A stretch of DNA of 64,000 bases from Thiomicrorhabdus indica. Its GTDB lineage: Bacteria > Pseudomonadota > Gammaproteobacteria > Thiomicrospirales > Thiomicrospiraceae. Made by a program: the position numbers and the translations under genes. Location: NCBI RefSeq assembly GCF_004293625.1, contig NZ_CP033040.1, positions 1,178,001 to 1,242,000 of the forward strand, in the 5' to 3' direction. Within the stretch, counting starts at the first letter, position 1. Each line of letters begins with the position of its first letter. This document shows, piece after piece, positions 53,596 to 62,806 of the stretch. The notes beneath the pieces are model-generated. The model worked only from the letters and a program-made list of their open reading frames with translations, was not told the DNA's origin and searched no databases.

Positions 53596-54876
53596 CTACA
53601 AAGTTTTCATCACTCGTGCTGCGGCATCAATAGTCGCTTGGATATCCTTATCGGAGTGCATACAAGAAACAAAACCTGCTTCAAATGCGGAAGGTGCCAA
53701 GTAAATACCTTCGTCCAGCATGCCGTGATAGAACGCTTTAAAACGCTCCATATCACCTTGGCAAACTTGTGCAAAACGAGAAATCTCTTTTTGTTCAGTG
53801 AAGAAGTAGCCAAACATGCCGCCAACTTGGTTCGTGGTAAATGGAATACCAGCATCATCTGCTGCTTTTTGTAGGCCACTACACAATTTAGCTGTTTGTT
53901 CAGTCAGCTTTTCAAAGAAACCTTTTTCAGAAATTAACTCTAGAGTTTTCAGACCAGCCGCCATGGCCAGAGGGTTTCCAGAAAGTGTTCCAGCTTGGTA
54001 GACAGGGCCAAGTGGTGCAATGTATGACATGATTTCTTTTTTGCCGCCAAAAGCGCCAACAGGCATACCGCCGCCAATAACTTTACCGTAGGTCGTTAAG
54101 TCCGGTTGAACACCATAATAACCTTGCGCACCTTCTAGATGAACACGGAAACCACACATGACTTCATCAAAAATCAAAACGGTGCCGTTTTCATCACAGA
54201 CTTCGCGAAGGGTTTGCAAGAATCCTTCTTCCGGTGGAATGCAGTTCATATTCCCCGCTACAGGTTCAACGATAATACAGGCGATTTCTTTTCCAATTTC
54301 GGCGAATACTTTACGTACTTCGTCAGAATCATTATGAGTCAGAGTAATCGTCGATTCAGCTAGGGCTTCTGGAACACCGGGTGACGAAGGTACACCTAAC
54401 GTTAGAGCACCAGAACCTGCTTTAACCAATAATGAATCAGAGTGCCCATGGTAACATCCTTCAAATTTGACGATTTTATCTCGACCGGTATAACCGCGAG
54501 CTAAACGAATAGCAGTCATGGTCGCTTCGGTTCCAGAGCTGACCATTCGCACCATATCAATCGATGGAATCAGATTACAAACTTTGTCAGCCATGGTTGT
54601 TTCGATTTGCGTTGGCGCACCAAAGCTTAAACCATGAACCGCTTTTTCTTGAACGGTTTTAATCACTTCAGGATGCGCGTGACCTAAGATTGCAGGCCCC
54701 CAAGAACCGACATAATCAATATACTGTTTGTCGTCTTCATCAATGAGGTAGGCGCCTTTGGCTTCTTTGAAAAACACCGGTGTTCCACCCACACTTTTGA
54801 AAGCGCGAACCGGTGAGTTTACGCCACCAGGAATGTGTTTTTGGGCGGCTTCAAATAGCATTTGTGACTTGCTCAT
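53596..54876 (-). CDS. hemL: Glutamate-1-semialdehyde 2,1-aminomutase
   Basis: A PLP enzyme making 5-aminolevulinate for tetrapyrrole synthesis. Signatures: [48 protein letters not shown], the PLP Lys in [18 protein letters not shown], and [15 protein letters not shown]. The ATG at 54876 has AAGGAA 7 bases upstream, and fits the family start; the longer frame from 54906 is not needed. About 426 aa, normal length. It follows thiE with about 60 bp between. Confidence 0.97.
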   Translation of the reverse strand: MSKSQMLFEAAQKHIPGGVNSPVRAFKSVGGTPVFFKEAKGAYLIDEDDKQYIDYVGSWGPAILGHAHPEVIKTVQEKAVHGLSFGAPTQIETTMADKVCNLIPSIDMVRMVSSGTEATMTAIRLARGYTGRDKIVKFEGCYHGHSDSLLVKAGSGALTLGVPSSPGVPEALAESTITLTHNDSDEVRKVFAEIGKEIACIIVEPVAGNMNCIPPEEGFLQTLREVCDENGTVLIFDEVMCGFRVHLEGAQGYYGVQPDLTTYGKVIGGGMPVGAFGGKKEIMSYIAPLGPVYQAGTLSGNPLAMAAGLKTLELISEKGFFEKLTEQTAKLCSGLQKAADDAGIPFTTNQVGGMFGYFFTEQKEISRFAQVCQGDMERFKAFYHGMLDEGIYLAPSAFEAGFVSCMHSDKDIQATIDAAARVMKTL

Positions 54877-54935
54877 TGGGTTTCCTTTTGAATTTATTTG
54901 GGTCAATTTTTACGCTAAGCATTATAACGATTTGA

Positions 54936-55574
54936 TTAGGATTTGTGCGAGGGAAACAAATTACTCAAAGCGTTTGCGGCTGCTTGAATATCATTTTGAG
55001 CAAAAACACCTTGGATGACTGCAATCGAGTTAGCTCCTGCTGAAATGAGTTCGGGAGCATTGTCCTGTGTAATTCCCCCAATCACAATCACGGGTATGTG
55101 CAAGGCTTGTTTTGCTGCGATCACCGTTTCAGTTTCGGCTTGGGGCGCCTTAGGTTTGGTTTTTGAGGCAAAGAATCGGCCAAAGGCGACGTAATTTGCA
55201 CCACGGCTTTGCATTTCAAAGGCGCGTTCTAATGAGTTGTAACATGAGATTCCAATAATGGCATTTCCCCCCAGTTCACTTCGTGCTTTTTCTAATGCAT
55301 CATCTTCTTTACCTAAATGAATACCATCGGCATGACATTGTTTCGCCAGTTCAATATCATCGTTAATAATAAAGATAGCGTTGTAATCGTGGCAAAGTTG
55401 ACGGAGTTGTTTTGCAAGTGAGAGTTGCGTGTTCCAATCTGTGGTTTTATCTCGAAACTGTAAAATGTTTGCGCCGCCTTTTAAGGCTAATTCGGCATCT
55501 TGTAACACTTTACCGGCCGGTGACAGTATTGGATCGGTAATGACGTAAAGTCCATAAATTGGTGATTTATTCAT
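54936..55574 (-). CDS. thiE: Thiamine phosphate synthase
   Basis: ThiE couples hydroxymethylpyrimidine-PP and thiazole phosphate to thiamine phosphate. Visible: GLYVITDPIL, ILQFRDKTTDW, FIINDDIELAKQCHADGIHLGKED, IIGISCYNS, YVAFGRFFASKTKP, and IPVIVIGGITQDNA. I chose ATG 55574; a GTG at 55607 would add 11 residues and enter the terminator. ACCGGCCGGT at 55512 is read as PAG. Same strand as hemL; thiE-hemL neighbourhoods are common in gammaproteobacteria. Confidence 0.95.
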   Translation of the reverse strand: MNKSPIYGLYVITDPILSPAGKVLQDAELALKGGANILQFRDKTTDWNTQLSLAKQLRQLCHDYNAIFIINDDIELAKQCHADGIHLGKEDDALEKARSELGGNAIIGISCYNSLERAFEMQSRGANYVAFGRFFASKTKPKAPQAETETVIAAKQALHIPVIVIGGITQDNAPELISAGANSIAVIQGVFAQNDIQAAANALSNLFPSHKS

Positions 55575-55596
55575 TGTAATTTCAAATTTCAGAGAT

Positions 55597-55635
55597 AAAA
55601 AAACCACCTGTCATTAACATGACGAGGTGGTTTTT
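55597..55635 (-). terminator. Terminator between tlpA-like gene and thiE
   Basis: AAAACCACCT and AGGTGGTTTT pair around a loop of about 16 bases that can extend the stem (GTCAT/ATGAC). On the minus strand a T run follows, ending the tlpA transcript; the plus strand also ends in T. Confidence 0.8.
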
Positions 55636-55655
55636 GGAGAGGTCAAGAATGACGA

Positions 55656-56159
55656 TTAAAGTTGCGGACTCAATTGTTTGATGCGCTCCGTAACCGGTTC
55701 AAAATCAATAATGCCAACTTTTTGGTAAACAATATTGCCGTTTGGTGCAATTAAAAAACTTGTAGGTGTGAGCAAGATATCACCAAATGCTTTGGCAATT
55801 GCACCGTCTGTATCCATGGTAAAAATAAATGGATAAGGGTTGGCAGCAATAAATTTCTCGACTTGTTCTTTTGGATCGTAGTTCATTGAAACCGCTACGA
55901 TTTCAAAACGGTCACCTAAAGTCTGCTTCATTTTGGCCATATCGGGCATTTCAGAAATACACCCAGGACAAGAAGTTGCCCAGAAATTCACCAAAATTGG
56001 CTTGAGAGGTTTTTCCAAATTAATGGTAGAACCATCAGGAGCGGTAATGGTGACGGCGGGTGCTTTACCTAATCCGTCTGAAAAGACGGTAAAGTACAAT
56101 AAAGAGCCTAAGAGAACGACAACTAGGCCGCCAAATAGTTTGCTTGACAGATTTTTCAT
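55656..56159 (-). CDS. TlpA/ResA-like thiol:disulfide protein, membrane-anchored
   Basis: 167 aa with an N-terminal span (residues 8-27) and a periplasmic thioredoxin fold. The active site is Cys64-Pro-Gly-Cys67 in NFWATSCPGCISEMP, and the cis-Pro is in LLTPTSFLIAPNG. Such proteins reduce Cys pairs, for instance in cytochrome c or Cu-oxidase assembly. GAGG precedes the start. Between rpiA (17 bp upstream) and thiE on the same strand. Confidence 0.88.
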   Translation of the reverse strand: MKNLSSKLFGGLVVVLLGSLLYFTVFSDGLGKAPAVTITAPDGSTINLEKPLKPILVNFWATSCPGCISEMPDMAKMKQTLGDRFEIVAVSMNYDPKEQVEKFIAANPYPFIFTMDTDGAIAKAFGDILLTPTSFLIAPNGNIVYQKVGIIDFEPVTERIKQLSPQL

Positions 56160-56176
56160 CTTAACCTCAGCAAAAA

Positions 56177-56842
56177 TTAGTCACAGGTAATGGTTTCAAC
56201 GCCGTTTGCTGTCCCACATAGAAAGACGTCTGCATTTCGAGCAGCGAATAAACCGTTTGTGACAACACCTACGATTGAGTTCAGTTCGCTTTCCATAGCG
56301 ACAGGATCGGTAATTTGTAGGCCGTGAATGTCCAAAATTACGTTACCGTTATCCGTTGTGAAGCCTTCACGAAGAACAGGTTCTCCACCTAGTCGTTTAA
56401 CGATTTCGCGTGCTACATAGCTGCGAGCCATTGGAATAACTTCAACAGGAAGAGGGAACTTACCAAGGACATCAACTTTCTTGGAATCGTCGGCGATACA
56501 AATAAATTTCTTTGCAACGGCTAGAACGATTTTTTCACGTGTTAGTGCACCGCCGCCGCCTTTAACAAGGTTTAGCCCCGGATCTGCTTCATCAGCACCA
56601 TCAATATAAACTGACATTTCATCAACACTGTTTAGGTCAAAAACTGGAATTCCGTGACCCTTCAAGCGCTCTGCAGTGGCTTCAGAAGAGGCGACCGTAC
56701 CTTTAATCTTACCTTTGATTTTTGCCAATTCATCAATGAAAAAATTCGCTGTAGAACCCGTACCCACGCCGATAATTGTACCGGCCTCAACATATTCAAT
56801 GGCTGCTTTGGCAACTTCTAGCTTTAATTCATCTTGCGTCAT
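56177..56842 (-). CDS. rpiA: Ribose-5-phosphate isomerase A
   Basis: RpiA interconverts ribose- and ribulose-5-phosphate, feeding the pentose and Calvin cycles. Motifs: [58 protein letters not shown], and DLEIHGL-like DIHGLQI. The 221-aa length is normal. AAAGGAG lies before the ATG. In several gammaproteobacteria rpiA is a divergent neighbour of ilvA; here a copper block lies between them. Confidence 0.96.
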   Translation of the reverse strand: MTQDELKLEVAKAAIEYVEAGTIIGVGTGSTANFFIDELAKIKGKIKGTVASSEATAERLKGHGIPVFDLNSVDEMSVYIDGADEADPGLNLVKGGGGALTREKIVLAVAKKFICIADDSKKVDVLGKFPLPVEVIPMARSYVAREIVKRLGGEPVLREGFTTDNGNVILDIHGLQITDPVAMESELNSIVGVVTNGLFAARNADVFLCGTANGVETITCD

Positions 56843-57027
56843 GGGTGACTCCTTTATTGTTATTATTAGCGAATGTTCAACATAAAGAAAAAACGCTGTT
56901 TATTTTATGCGATAAAAAATTTTGTGGGGATTCTACTGAAAAACTCGTATTTTGTATAGTCGTACAATTGCTACTGGCCGGTATTTTGATCAGCCGGTTC
57001 CTCACTGTAGAGTATTGTTTTTCAATA

Positions 57028-57053
57028 TAAAAATACCAGCGTGTAGCTGGTAT
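57028..57053 (-). terminator. Terminator after the secreted Met/His-tailed protein gene
   Basis: ATACCAGC and GCTGGTAT form a stem with a five-base loop, with A run on its left side that reads as T on the minus strand, ending the copper-block transcript. Confidence 0.8.
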
Positions 57054-57072
57054 TTTAGACGTTTTTATCACA

Positions 57073-57543
57073 TTAATGATGCAGCACTGGCGGAGGCATA
57101 ATATCTGGTTTTTCGGCTGCAAGAGAAGGGGGCATTTCGCCTTCCTTACGCTCATGGACAGCCATAACCATTCCAGACTGGGTCACAATGTAATTATCTT
57201 CATAAACATGGACGGTTTTAAATGTCATTGGACGAATTTGACGAGTTTGTGCTGCTTTAGGAGAGCCTTTCGCCATGTACATTCCGCATTTCGTCATGCC
57301 ATTGACAACGTGTTTGTTATCGACATGCTCAAGGTCAAGATCTGCCAATAAGTTACGAAGTTGCAATTGCTTGATGATTTCTTGCTTTTCATCCGCCTCG
57401 GTTTTTTTGGCGTAATCAACGCACATTTGCAAAATGTCGTTTAACGTCAAATTACTTTTTAGAACTTCGTCCGCATTTGCAGAAGCGTTTGTCGATAAAA
57501 GCCCAGAAATCAAAACTGTAGCAAAAAGTGTTTTTATTTTCAT
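57073..57543 (-). CDS. Secreted protein of unknown function in the copper block
   Basis: 156 aa with a signal peptide (residues 1-23, ending ASANA). The mature part has two Cys (QMCVDYAKK, MTKCGMYMAKG) that may form a disulfide, and many Met, including CGMYMAKG and SGMVMAVHE. The tail DIMPPPVLHH adds Met and His, which suggests metal, maybe copper, binding. I do not recognise a family. It follows the PCuAC gene at 80 bp and shares its strand; its terminator closes the block. Confidence 0.75.
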   Translation of the reverse strand: MKIKTLFATVLISGLLSTNASANADEVLKSNLTLNDILQMCVDYAKKTEADEKQEIIKQLQLRNLLADLDLEHVDNKHVVNGMTKCGMYMAKGSPKAAQTRQIRPMTFKTVHVYEDNYIVTQSGMVMAVHERKEGEMPPSLAAEKPDIMPPPVLHH

Positions 57544-57623
57544 TGTGTTAGCCCGCTCTTGTGAATTCAGTCACAGCATTATACTGAAATATCAGTAAAT
57601 GCTGAAATGTTTAGGAACGATTG

Positions 57624-58115
57624 TCAGTGCATACCATGGCCGTGTTGCATGCCTTGATGATTCATCATCATTTTTTTGAAAGATTTTACGGGCATATCTA
57701 CTGTTTTGCGACTGCCATCTTTGAATTCAAGTTCAACTGTCACAGTTTGTCCAACCTTGATAGGGTTGTGTGGCCCAATCAACATAATGTGCAAGCCACC
57801 CGGTTTTAATTCGGTGGTGCCATTTGCAGGGATTTCGATTTGTGGAATTTTACGCATACGCATGACACCATTGTCGTTGGTGTGTGTGTGAAGTTCTATC
57901 ACTTTTGCAACATCAGAATGCGCCGCAACAATGTCAATTTGTTCATCCGAATTATTTTTCAAGGTCATAAAACTTGCTGAGGCTGGCGCACCTGGCGGTA
58001 CTTCACGCGCAAAAGGGTTTTCGATATTAATGTGGTCAGCTTGAGCAGCCATAAGGTTCATACTTGCTAGAGTGCTGGTTGCTGCGAGAGAAAGTGCGAT
58101 AAGTGTTTTTTTCAT
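57624..58115 (-). CDS. Periplasmic copper chaperone PCu(A)C
   Basis: 163 aa with a signal peptide (1-23). The copper motif H(M)x10Mx21HxM is exact: His76, Met87, His109 and Met111. A Met/His-rich tail (MMMNHQGMQHGHGMH) could bind more copper. PCuAC delivers Cu(I) to the CuA or CuB site of haem-copper oxidases with Sco. It is located between the Sco gene and the secreted unknown gene on one strand. Confidence 0.93.
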   Translation of the reverse strand: MKKTLIALSLAATSTLASMNLMAAQADHINIENPFAREVPPGAPASASFMTLKNNSDEQIDIVAAHSDVAKVIELHTHTNDNGVMRMRKIPQIEIPANGTTELKPGGLHIMLIGPHNPIKVGQTVTVELEFKDGSRKTVDMPVKSFKKMMMNHQGMQHGHGMH

Positions 58116-58186
58116 GAGTATTCCTGTTTAATTTCAGTAATTTTTAAGTTGATTGACAGGTCGTAATCTAAAGCTAATATAAAAGT

Positions 58187-58795
58187 CTAACCTTTATTTT
58201 GATAGCGCTTAATGACCTCAATAAAGTTTTCAGGCGATGTGGCATGGGGTAGTTGCTCTTGCAGTACGCCGTTTTGATCTACTACATAGGTAAAAGCACT
58301 ATGATCCACTGCATAATTGGTGCCATTATTTGGATCATCTACTCTGGCATAGACTACTCCATAGCGTTGTGAAATCTCTGAAATGGTTTGCGGATTTCCT
58401 GTTAGTCCAATAATTCCTGCTTCAAAATAATCAGCGTATTGTTTCAATCGTTCAGGCGTGTCGCGTTCAGGGTCCACAGATACAAATAAAATCTGTAAAT
58501 TATCCTTTTGTGATTGCGATAGACCTCGGTAAGCAACTGAGAGGTTACCAAGATTGGTCGGACAAATGTCTGGACAATAAGTGTAACCGAAATACACCAA
58601 AGTCAACTTTCCCTTGTAGTCACTTAAATTCACCGGCCCATCCACACTATTGAGTGTAAAGTTACCTCCGGTTGGCTTTTCATTACTAATTAAAGTTGCT
58701 TCAGATTGAGGTTGAGTTGAGGAATTCAACAGATAATAGCCTCCGACAGCGATACCAGTTAAAACGGTTGCAAGAAGAGTCTGTTTGAAATTCAT
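58187..58795 (-). CDS. SCO1/SenC family copper metallochaperone
   Basis: 202 aa with an N-terminal anchor span (5-22). Thioredoxin-like fold with copper ligands Cys74 and Cys78 in YFGYTYCPDICPT and a distal His in YAVDHSAFTY. SVDPERDTPERLKQY is characteristic. Sco proteins help assemble cytochrome oxidase CuA or act as thiol reductases. It lies about 70 bp upstream of the PCuAC gene and downstream of the TonB receptor, with a terminator between. Confidence 0.93.
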   Translation of the reverse strand: MNFKQTLLATVLTGIAVGGYYLLNSSTQPQSEATLISNEKPTGGNFTLNSVDGPVNLSDYKGKLTLVYFGYTYCPDICPTNLGNLSVAYRGLSQSQKDNLQILFVSVDPERDTPERLKQYADYFEAGIIGLTGNPQTISEISQRYGVVYARVDDPNNGTNYAVDHSAFTYVVDQNGVLQEQLPHATSPENFIEVIKRYQNKG

Positions 58796-58835
58796 AGTAT
58801 TCCCTCTCTATGAGGTAGATAAATGTGGGGCATAT

Positions 58836-58870
58836 AAAAAAACCAGCGAATTGGATTATAGACGCTGGTT
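58836..58870 (-). terminator. Terminator between TonB receptor and Sco genes
   Basis: AACCAGCG and CGCTGGTT pair; the stem is followed by a T run on the minus strand. It ends the receptor transcript or allows partial read-through to the Sco gene. Confidence 0.8.
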
Positions 58871-58892
58871 AAACCGAGAGTTTTAAGAAAGA

Positions 58893-60884
58893 TTAGAAAT
58901 TTGCATTCACACGTGCCCAGATAATACGACCTGGTTCGTAGAGGTTATAAAGGTTACCGTTTTGACTATCTATACGGTTGAAGCTGTTTTGGTAAGCTTT
59001 ATCAAACACGTTATCAACACCTGCAAGTATCGCAATGGTTTTATTGATTTGGTAGCTACCATACAGATCGACTGTGCTCCAACCAGCAGTTGGTTTTTCA
59101 CCAATGTTAGTATTAACATCATCTTGTTTTTGAGCAAAGTTCATTCGAGCGCCAGCGGTTAAGTCAGTCGTTTGATATTGCGCAAATACTTTACCTGAAA
59201 ATGGTGACATATTAGCAAGGTCAGTATTGGTATCTTCGTTACTTCCTTTGGTGATGGTGCTATCAAAACCGACGATGACTGATGGTGAAACCTGAGCGGA
59301 TGCGGCCAACTCTAGACCATAGATTTTCGCATCAATATTTCCATAGCGCAGCCCACCTTGTTTGTAACTCAAGATATAGTTGTCAACTTTGTCATAAAAC
59401 GCATTGGCAGACCAATTAAGGCTGTTAAAGCTTTGAGAGAGACCTAAATCAATCTGGTTGTGTTCTTCTGGGTTTAGATTTGGATTTCCAACCCAGTCAG
59501 TTCCCTTAACAATATACAGTTCGGTTGCATTTGGGTAGCGGAAGGTGCGAGACACACCCGCAAACATTTCAGTGTTTGCATTCAGTTGCTTTTCGTATCG
59601 CGCTAAAACATTCAAGTCATTTGAATCATTATCGGTATCGGTAACACCATAAACACTTTGATAGACGTTAGAGGCAATGTTGCCCATGTCAGTTGCTTTA
59701 TTTACGCCGTCAGCTTGTGCATCAAACATGTCATAACGAAGACCTAGAATCACTTTTTGATTGTCTTTAAAGAAAGATGTGGATTCTGCAAATACGCTAT
59801 TGGTTGTTGATTGCGTTTCTGGCCACATAAACCAAGCACTTTTACCCATCGCATTTTTCAAAGTTGAAATTTTTTCCAGTTTTTCAGTTTGAACACCGTA
59901 ATCTAGTTGAGTGTGACCAATCATTGATGTTAACTTCAGTTTAGCGCCATCTGTTGTTACATTCGTTTGGTTAACCATTTTCATGTCACCGGCCGGACGT
60001 AATGTGTAGTTGTCCATAATGTGATCAACTTCAGATTGATAAACATCAATTTCAACGTAGTCAATAAAACCGGTAGCACCACGTAGGTCATTACCCTTGT
60101 ATTGAAGTCTTAAAGTCGTACCGTCCGATTCAGGCGCGTCCATTCCTGCGCCTTGAAACAGGGCATCGTCAACCACAGTATTTTCATAAGAAAGTTTCAC
60201 TTCATGGTGTTTGTTTGGTGTCCAACCTAAATCTATATGACCTTGGCGACTTTCATAGCTTGAGCGGACTTCGTTGCCATTGCCATCTTCATAATTGTCT
60301 GCCGACTTGGTATTGCCTTGAACCACGAGATAACCTTTTTCACCAACCGCTTCAACTTCAGCGGTGATGTCGTGCTTAACACTATTGGTTGAGGAGGCTG
60401 CAGAAACAGAACCTGAAACCATTTTGTTTGGATCGTAGGTTGGGGTTTCGCGAACAAATTCAACTGTTCCGCCCGTTCCGCCAGAGCCTTTTGTGACGGT
60501 CGCAACGCCTTTGGTCACAATAATCTCATCATAACTGTTTAATTCAGCATAGGCGGTTGGTGGGTCCATCCGGTTCGGGCAGCCACCTTCTATTTTGGCA
60601 CCATCAAGGAGGATATTTAGCTGAGATTGGCCTTGTCCACGAATAAACAAGTCAACACCATGTCCACCCAGTCGTGAACCTTCCACACCACTAATATTGC
60701 GAAGAGCTGACCCCGTTTCTGAATTACCGTTGGCAACGAGTTCTGACGTTTCCGTGGTTGAAACTTGAGAAGCTGGCGCAGGTGCTTCAACATCAACAGT
60801 CGGCAGTTCAACAGCTTGTGCCATAGTCGGTGCTGTGACTAAAGCGGAAAGAATGGCAAGACTAAGTCTTTTACGAGTGAACAT
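58893..60884 (-). CDS. TonB-dependent copper receptor (OprC/NosA type)
   Basis: 663 aa outer-membrane receptor: signal peptide (1-24, AQA), a plug domain from residue ~50, and a 22-strand-type barrel ending in Phe (RVNANF). The plug carries LLDGAKIEGGCPNRMDPPT, the hallmark of the OprC/NosA copper receptors, including a Cys and Met pair likely to bind copper. It is the first gene of a block with Sco and PCuAC. The near-palindrome ACCGGCCGGA is at about 59988. The start has AAGGAATC upstream. Confidence 0.9.
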   Translation of the reverse strand: MFTRKRLSLAILSALVTAPTMAQAVELPTVDVEAPAPASQVSTTETSELVANGNSETGSALRNISGVEGSRLGGHGVDLFIRGQGQSQLNILLDGAKIEGGCPNRMDPPTAYAELNSYDEIIVTKGVATVTKGSGGTGGTVEFVRETPTYDPNKMVSGSVSAASSTNSVKHDITAEVEAVGEKGYLVVQGNTKSADNYEDGNGNEVRSSYESRQGHIDLGWTPNKHHEVKLSYENTVVDDALFQGAGMDAPESDGTTLRLQYKGNDLRGATGFIDYVEIDVYQSEVDHIMDNYTLRPAGDMKMVNQTNVTTDGAKLKLTSMIGHTQLDYGVQTEKLEKISTLKNAMGKSAWFMWPETQSTTNSVFAESTSFFKDNQKVILGLRYDMFDAQADGVNKATDMGNIASNVYQSVYGVTDTDNDSNDLNVLARYEKQLNANTEMFAGVSRTFRYPNATELYIVKGTDWVGNPNLNPEEHNQIDLGLSQSFNSLNWSANAFYDKVDNYILSYKQGGLRYGNIDAKIYGLELAASAQVSPSVIVGFDSTITKGSNEDTNTDLANMSPFSGKVFAQYQTTDLTAGARMNFAQKQDDVNTNIGEKPTAGWSTVDLYGSYQINKTIAILAGVDNVFDKAYQNSFNRIDSQNGNLYNLYEPGRIIWARVNANF

Positions 60885-61145
60885 TGGTTATGATTCCTTG
60901 TATTTAATAAACTTATTGTGTTTTGTAACTGCGCATATTGTACGTAATAGAATGTGCAAGAAATTTGAGTAATCTCTAAGGTTTCCTACAAAAACAAGGG
61001 AAGTTTTTCGATAGGTTTGCATAATAGTGTCAATAGTGTGGAGCTATTAAAAAAAGTGTTAAATAAATTAAGATTTTCTCCTTGGGATATTCTCTTAGGC
61101 TCTGAGTGTTATACTAAGCGGCTTAATTTTAAGTGAGAAAACACT
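60885..61145. other. Divergent promoter region of TonB copper receptor and ilvA
   Basis: About 260 bp. TAATAGTGTCAATAGTGT near 61022 holds two TAGTGT units; a metal-responsive operator may be sought here. No ORF. Confidence 0.4.
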
Positions 61146-62687
61146 ATGCCTGCTGAAATCTTAAAACGCGTTTTACGAGCCCCTGTTTATGATGTTGCAG
61201 TTGAAACACCATTAGAACGTGCCCCCCAGCTTTCAACGAGATTTCAAAACCATATTTGGCTAAAACGTGAAGATTTGCAACCGGTGTTCTCGTTCAAATT
61301 ACGCGGCGCTTATAATCGTATGGCGCAACTTACGGATGACGAAAAACAGGCAGGAGTAATCGCTGCATCGGCCGGTAATCATGCACAGGGGGTTGCGCTT
61401 GCTGCACAGCAGATGGGGATTGCTGCCACGATTGTTATGCCTAAGACGACACCACCTATCAAATATCGTGCTGTGGAGCGAATGGGGGGTAAAGTCGTTT
61501 TGCATGGCGATGCATTTGATGAAGCGAAATTGCATGCAGAAATCTTGCGTAAAGAAAAAAATCTTACGTTTATTCACCCCTATGACGATTTGGATGTGAT
61601 TGCCGGACAGGGCACAATAGCTTTGGAGATGCTTCGTCAGCATTCTAAACCGCTAGATGTGGTTTTTGTTTGTGTCGGAGGCGGTGGATTAATCTCTGGA
61701 ATTGCTGCGGTGTTTAAACAGGTCTCGCCTAAAACACGTATTATCGGCATTGAACCTGAAGAAGCGGCTTGCTTGACGAAGGCTTTAGAAGCTGGAGAAC
61801 GCGTGGTTTTAGAGCAAGTAGGGTTGTTTGCAGATGGTGTTGCGGTTGCTCAAGTAGGTGAAATTCCTTTTCGAATTGCACAAACGTGTGTGGATGAAAT
61901 GTTGACGGTGTCAACCGATGAAATCTGTGCCGCGATTAAAGATGTTTTTGAAGATACGCGAGCTATTTCTGAACCGGCCGGTGCTTTAGCCGTAGCTGGA
62001 ATGAAGAAATTTGTCGAAAAATACCAAGTTTCTGGCTTAAATATGGCGTGTATTGTTAGTGGGGCGAATATTAATTTTGATCGACTTCGTCACATTTCAG
62101 AAAGAACAGAGCTTGGTGAAAAGCGGGAAGCGATTTTTGCCGTGACGATTCCTGAGCGGCCGGGAAGTTTCAAACAATTCTGTGAGATTTTAGGTGGGCA
62201 TCGGGCGATTACAGAGTTCAATTATCGATTTGCGAATCCAAAAAATGCAGTTGTGTTTGTTGGTGTGCGAACTGAAAGTGGGACTGCGGAGCGTCAAGCA
62301 ATTCTAACGAGCTTGCAACAGCAAGGTTATGATGTTGTAGATATGACTGATAATGAAATGGCAAAGTTGCATTTACGCCATATGGTCGGAGGTCATGCGA
62401 ATGTTTCTGATTGTGAGCCAGAAACATTTACCGAGCAGTTGTATCGTTTTGAATTTCCTGAACGACCGGGTGCATTACTGAAGTTTTTGTCTCATATGAG
62501 TGAGGAATGGAATATTAGTTTATTCCATTACCGAAATCATGGTGCCGCCTATGGCAGAGTTTTGGTGGGGGTTCAGGTTCCCGATAATCAGCAAAATGAT
62601 TTTGAGCATTATTTGCAAACTTTGGGTTATCCGTATTTCAATGAGAGTGATAATCTAGGGTATCAGTTGTTTTTGCAGTCACGTTAA
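61146..62687 (+). CDS. ilvA: Threonine ammonia-lyase, biosynthetic
   Basis: IlvA turns threonine into 2-oxobutyrate for isoleucine. The PLP Lys51 lies in FSFKLRGAYN, followed by SAGNHAQGVALAA, VGGGGLISGIA and SEPAGALA, then two ACT-like regulatory domains (IPERPGSFKQFCEIL and FPERPGALLKFLSHM). The 513-aa length with both regulatory repeats is that of the feedback-inhibited enzyme. ACCGGCCGGT at 61973 encodes the conserved PAG of EPAGA, so here it coincides with a conserved protein motif. Confidence 0.97.
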   Translation: MPAEILKRVLRAPVYDVAVETPLERAPQLSTRFQNHIWLKREDLQPVFSFKLRGAYNRMAQLTDDEKQAGVIAASAGNHAQGVALAAQQMGIAATIVMPKTTPPIKYRAVERMGGKVVLHGDAFDEAKLHAEILRKEKNLTFIHPYDDLDVIAGQGTIALEMLRQHSKPLDVVFVCVGGGGLISGIAAVFKQVSPKTRIIGIEPEEAACLTKALEAGERVVLEQVGLFADGVAVAQVGEIPFRIAQTCVDEMLTVSTDEICAAIKDVFEDTRAISEPAGALAVAGMKKFVEKYQVSGLNMACIVSGANINFDRLRHISERTELGEKREAIFAVTIPERPGSFKQFCEILGGHRAITEFNYRFANPKNAVVFVGVRTESGTAERQAILTSLQQQGYDVVDMTDNEMAKLHLRHMVGGHANVSDCEPETFTEQLYRFEFPERPGALLKFLSHMSEEWNISLFHYRNHGAAYGRVLVGVQVPDNQQNDFEHYLQTLGYPYFNESDNLGYQLFLQSR

Positions 62688-62692
62688 ATTTA

Positions 62693-62731
62693 TTACCGGC
62701 CGGTATCTTTTGAATTTTCACCGGCCGGTAA
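62693..62731. terminator. Palindrome pair between ilvA and the ATP-grasp gene
   Basis: TTACCGGCCGGT at 62693-62704 and ACCGGCCGGTAA at 62720-62731 can pair as a 12-bp stem with a 15-base loop between convergent genes. There is no long T run (TTTTATTTG follows after a few bases), so termination is likely but not typical. Confidence 0.6.
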
Positions 62732-62806
62732 GGAATTTTATTTGTTCCGCCTTACATTTAAAGATTGTTGTTTTAATTCCCAGATTATTCGCTAGTTTGA
62801 CTATTT

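Larger units (their letters stand above)
1118..62729. repeat. Dispersed highly iterated palindrome ACCGGCCGGT (27 copies)
   Basis: Perfect decamers begin at 1118, 3722, 4537, 4864, 9611, 10599, 12677, 13642, 15813, 15939, 18630, 21441, 23168, 23186, 29037, 32685, 47231, 47988, 48702, 52896, 55512, 61973, 62695 and 62720. Three further copies keep CCGGCCGGT but not the first A (7493, 35601, 49362). Seventeen lie in genes, ten between them. Flanks tend to be T-rich at the left and A-rich at the right. Coding copies are read as PAG (10), RPV (5) or TGR (2), so the signal is at DNA level. Near-variants occur at about 24607, 35620, 40641, 49285, 59988 and 61370. Confidence 0.92.
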
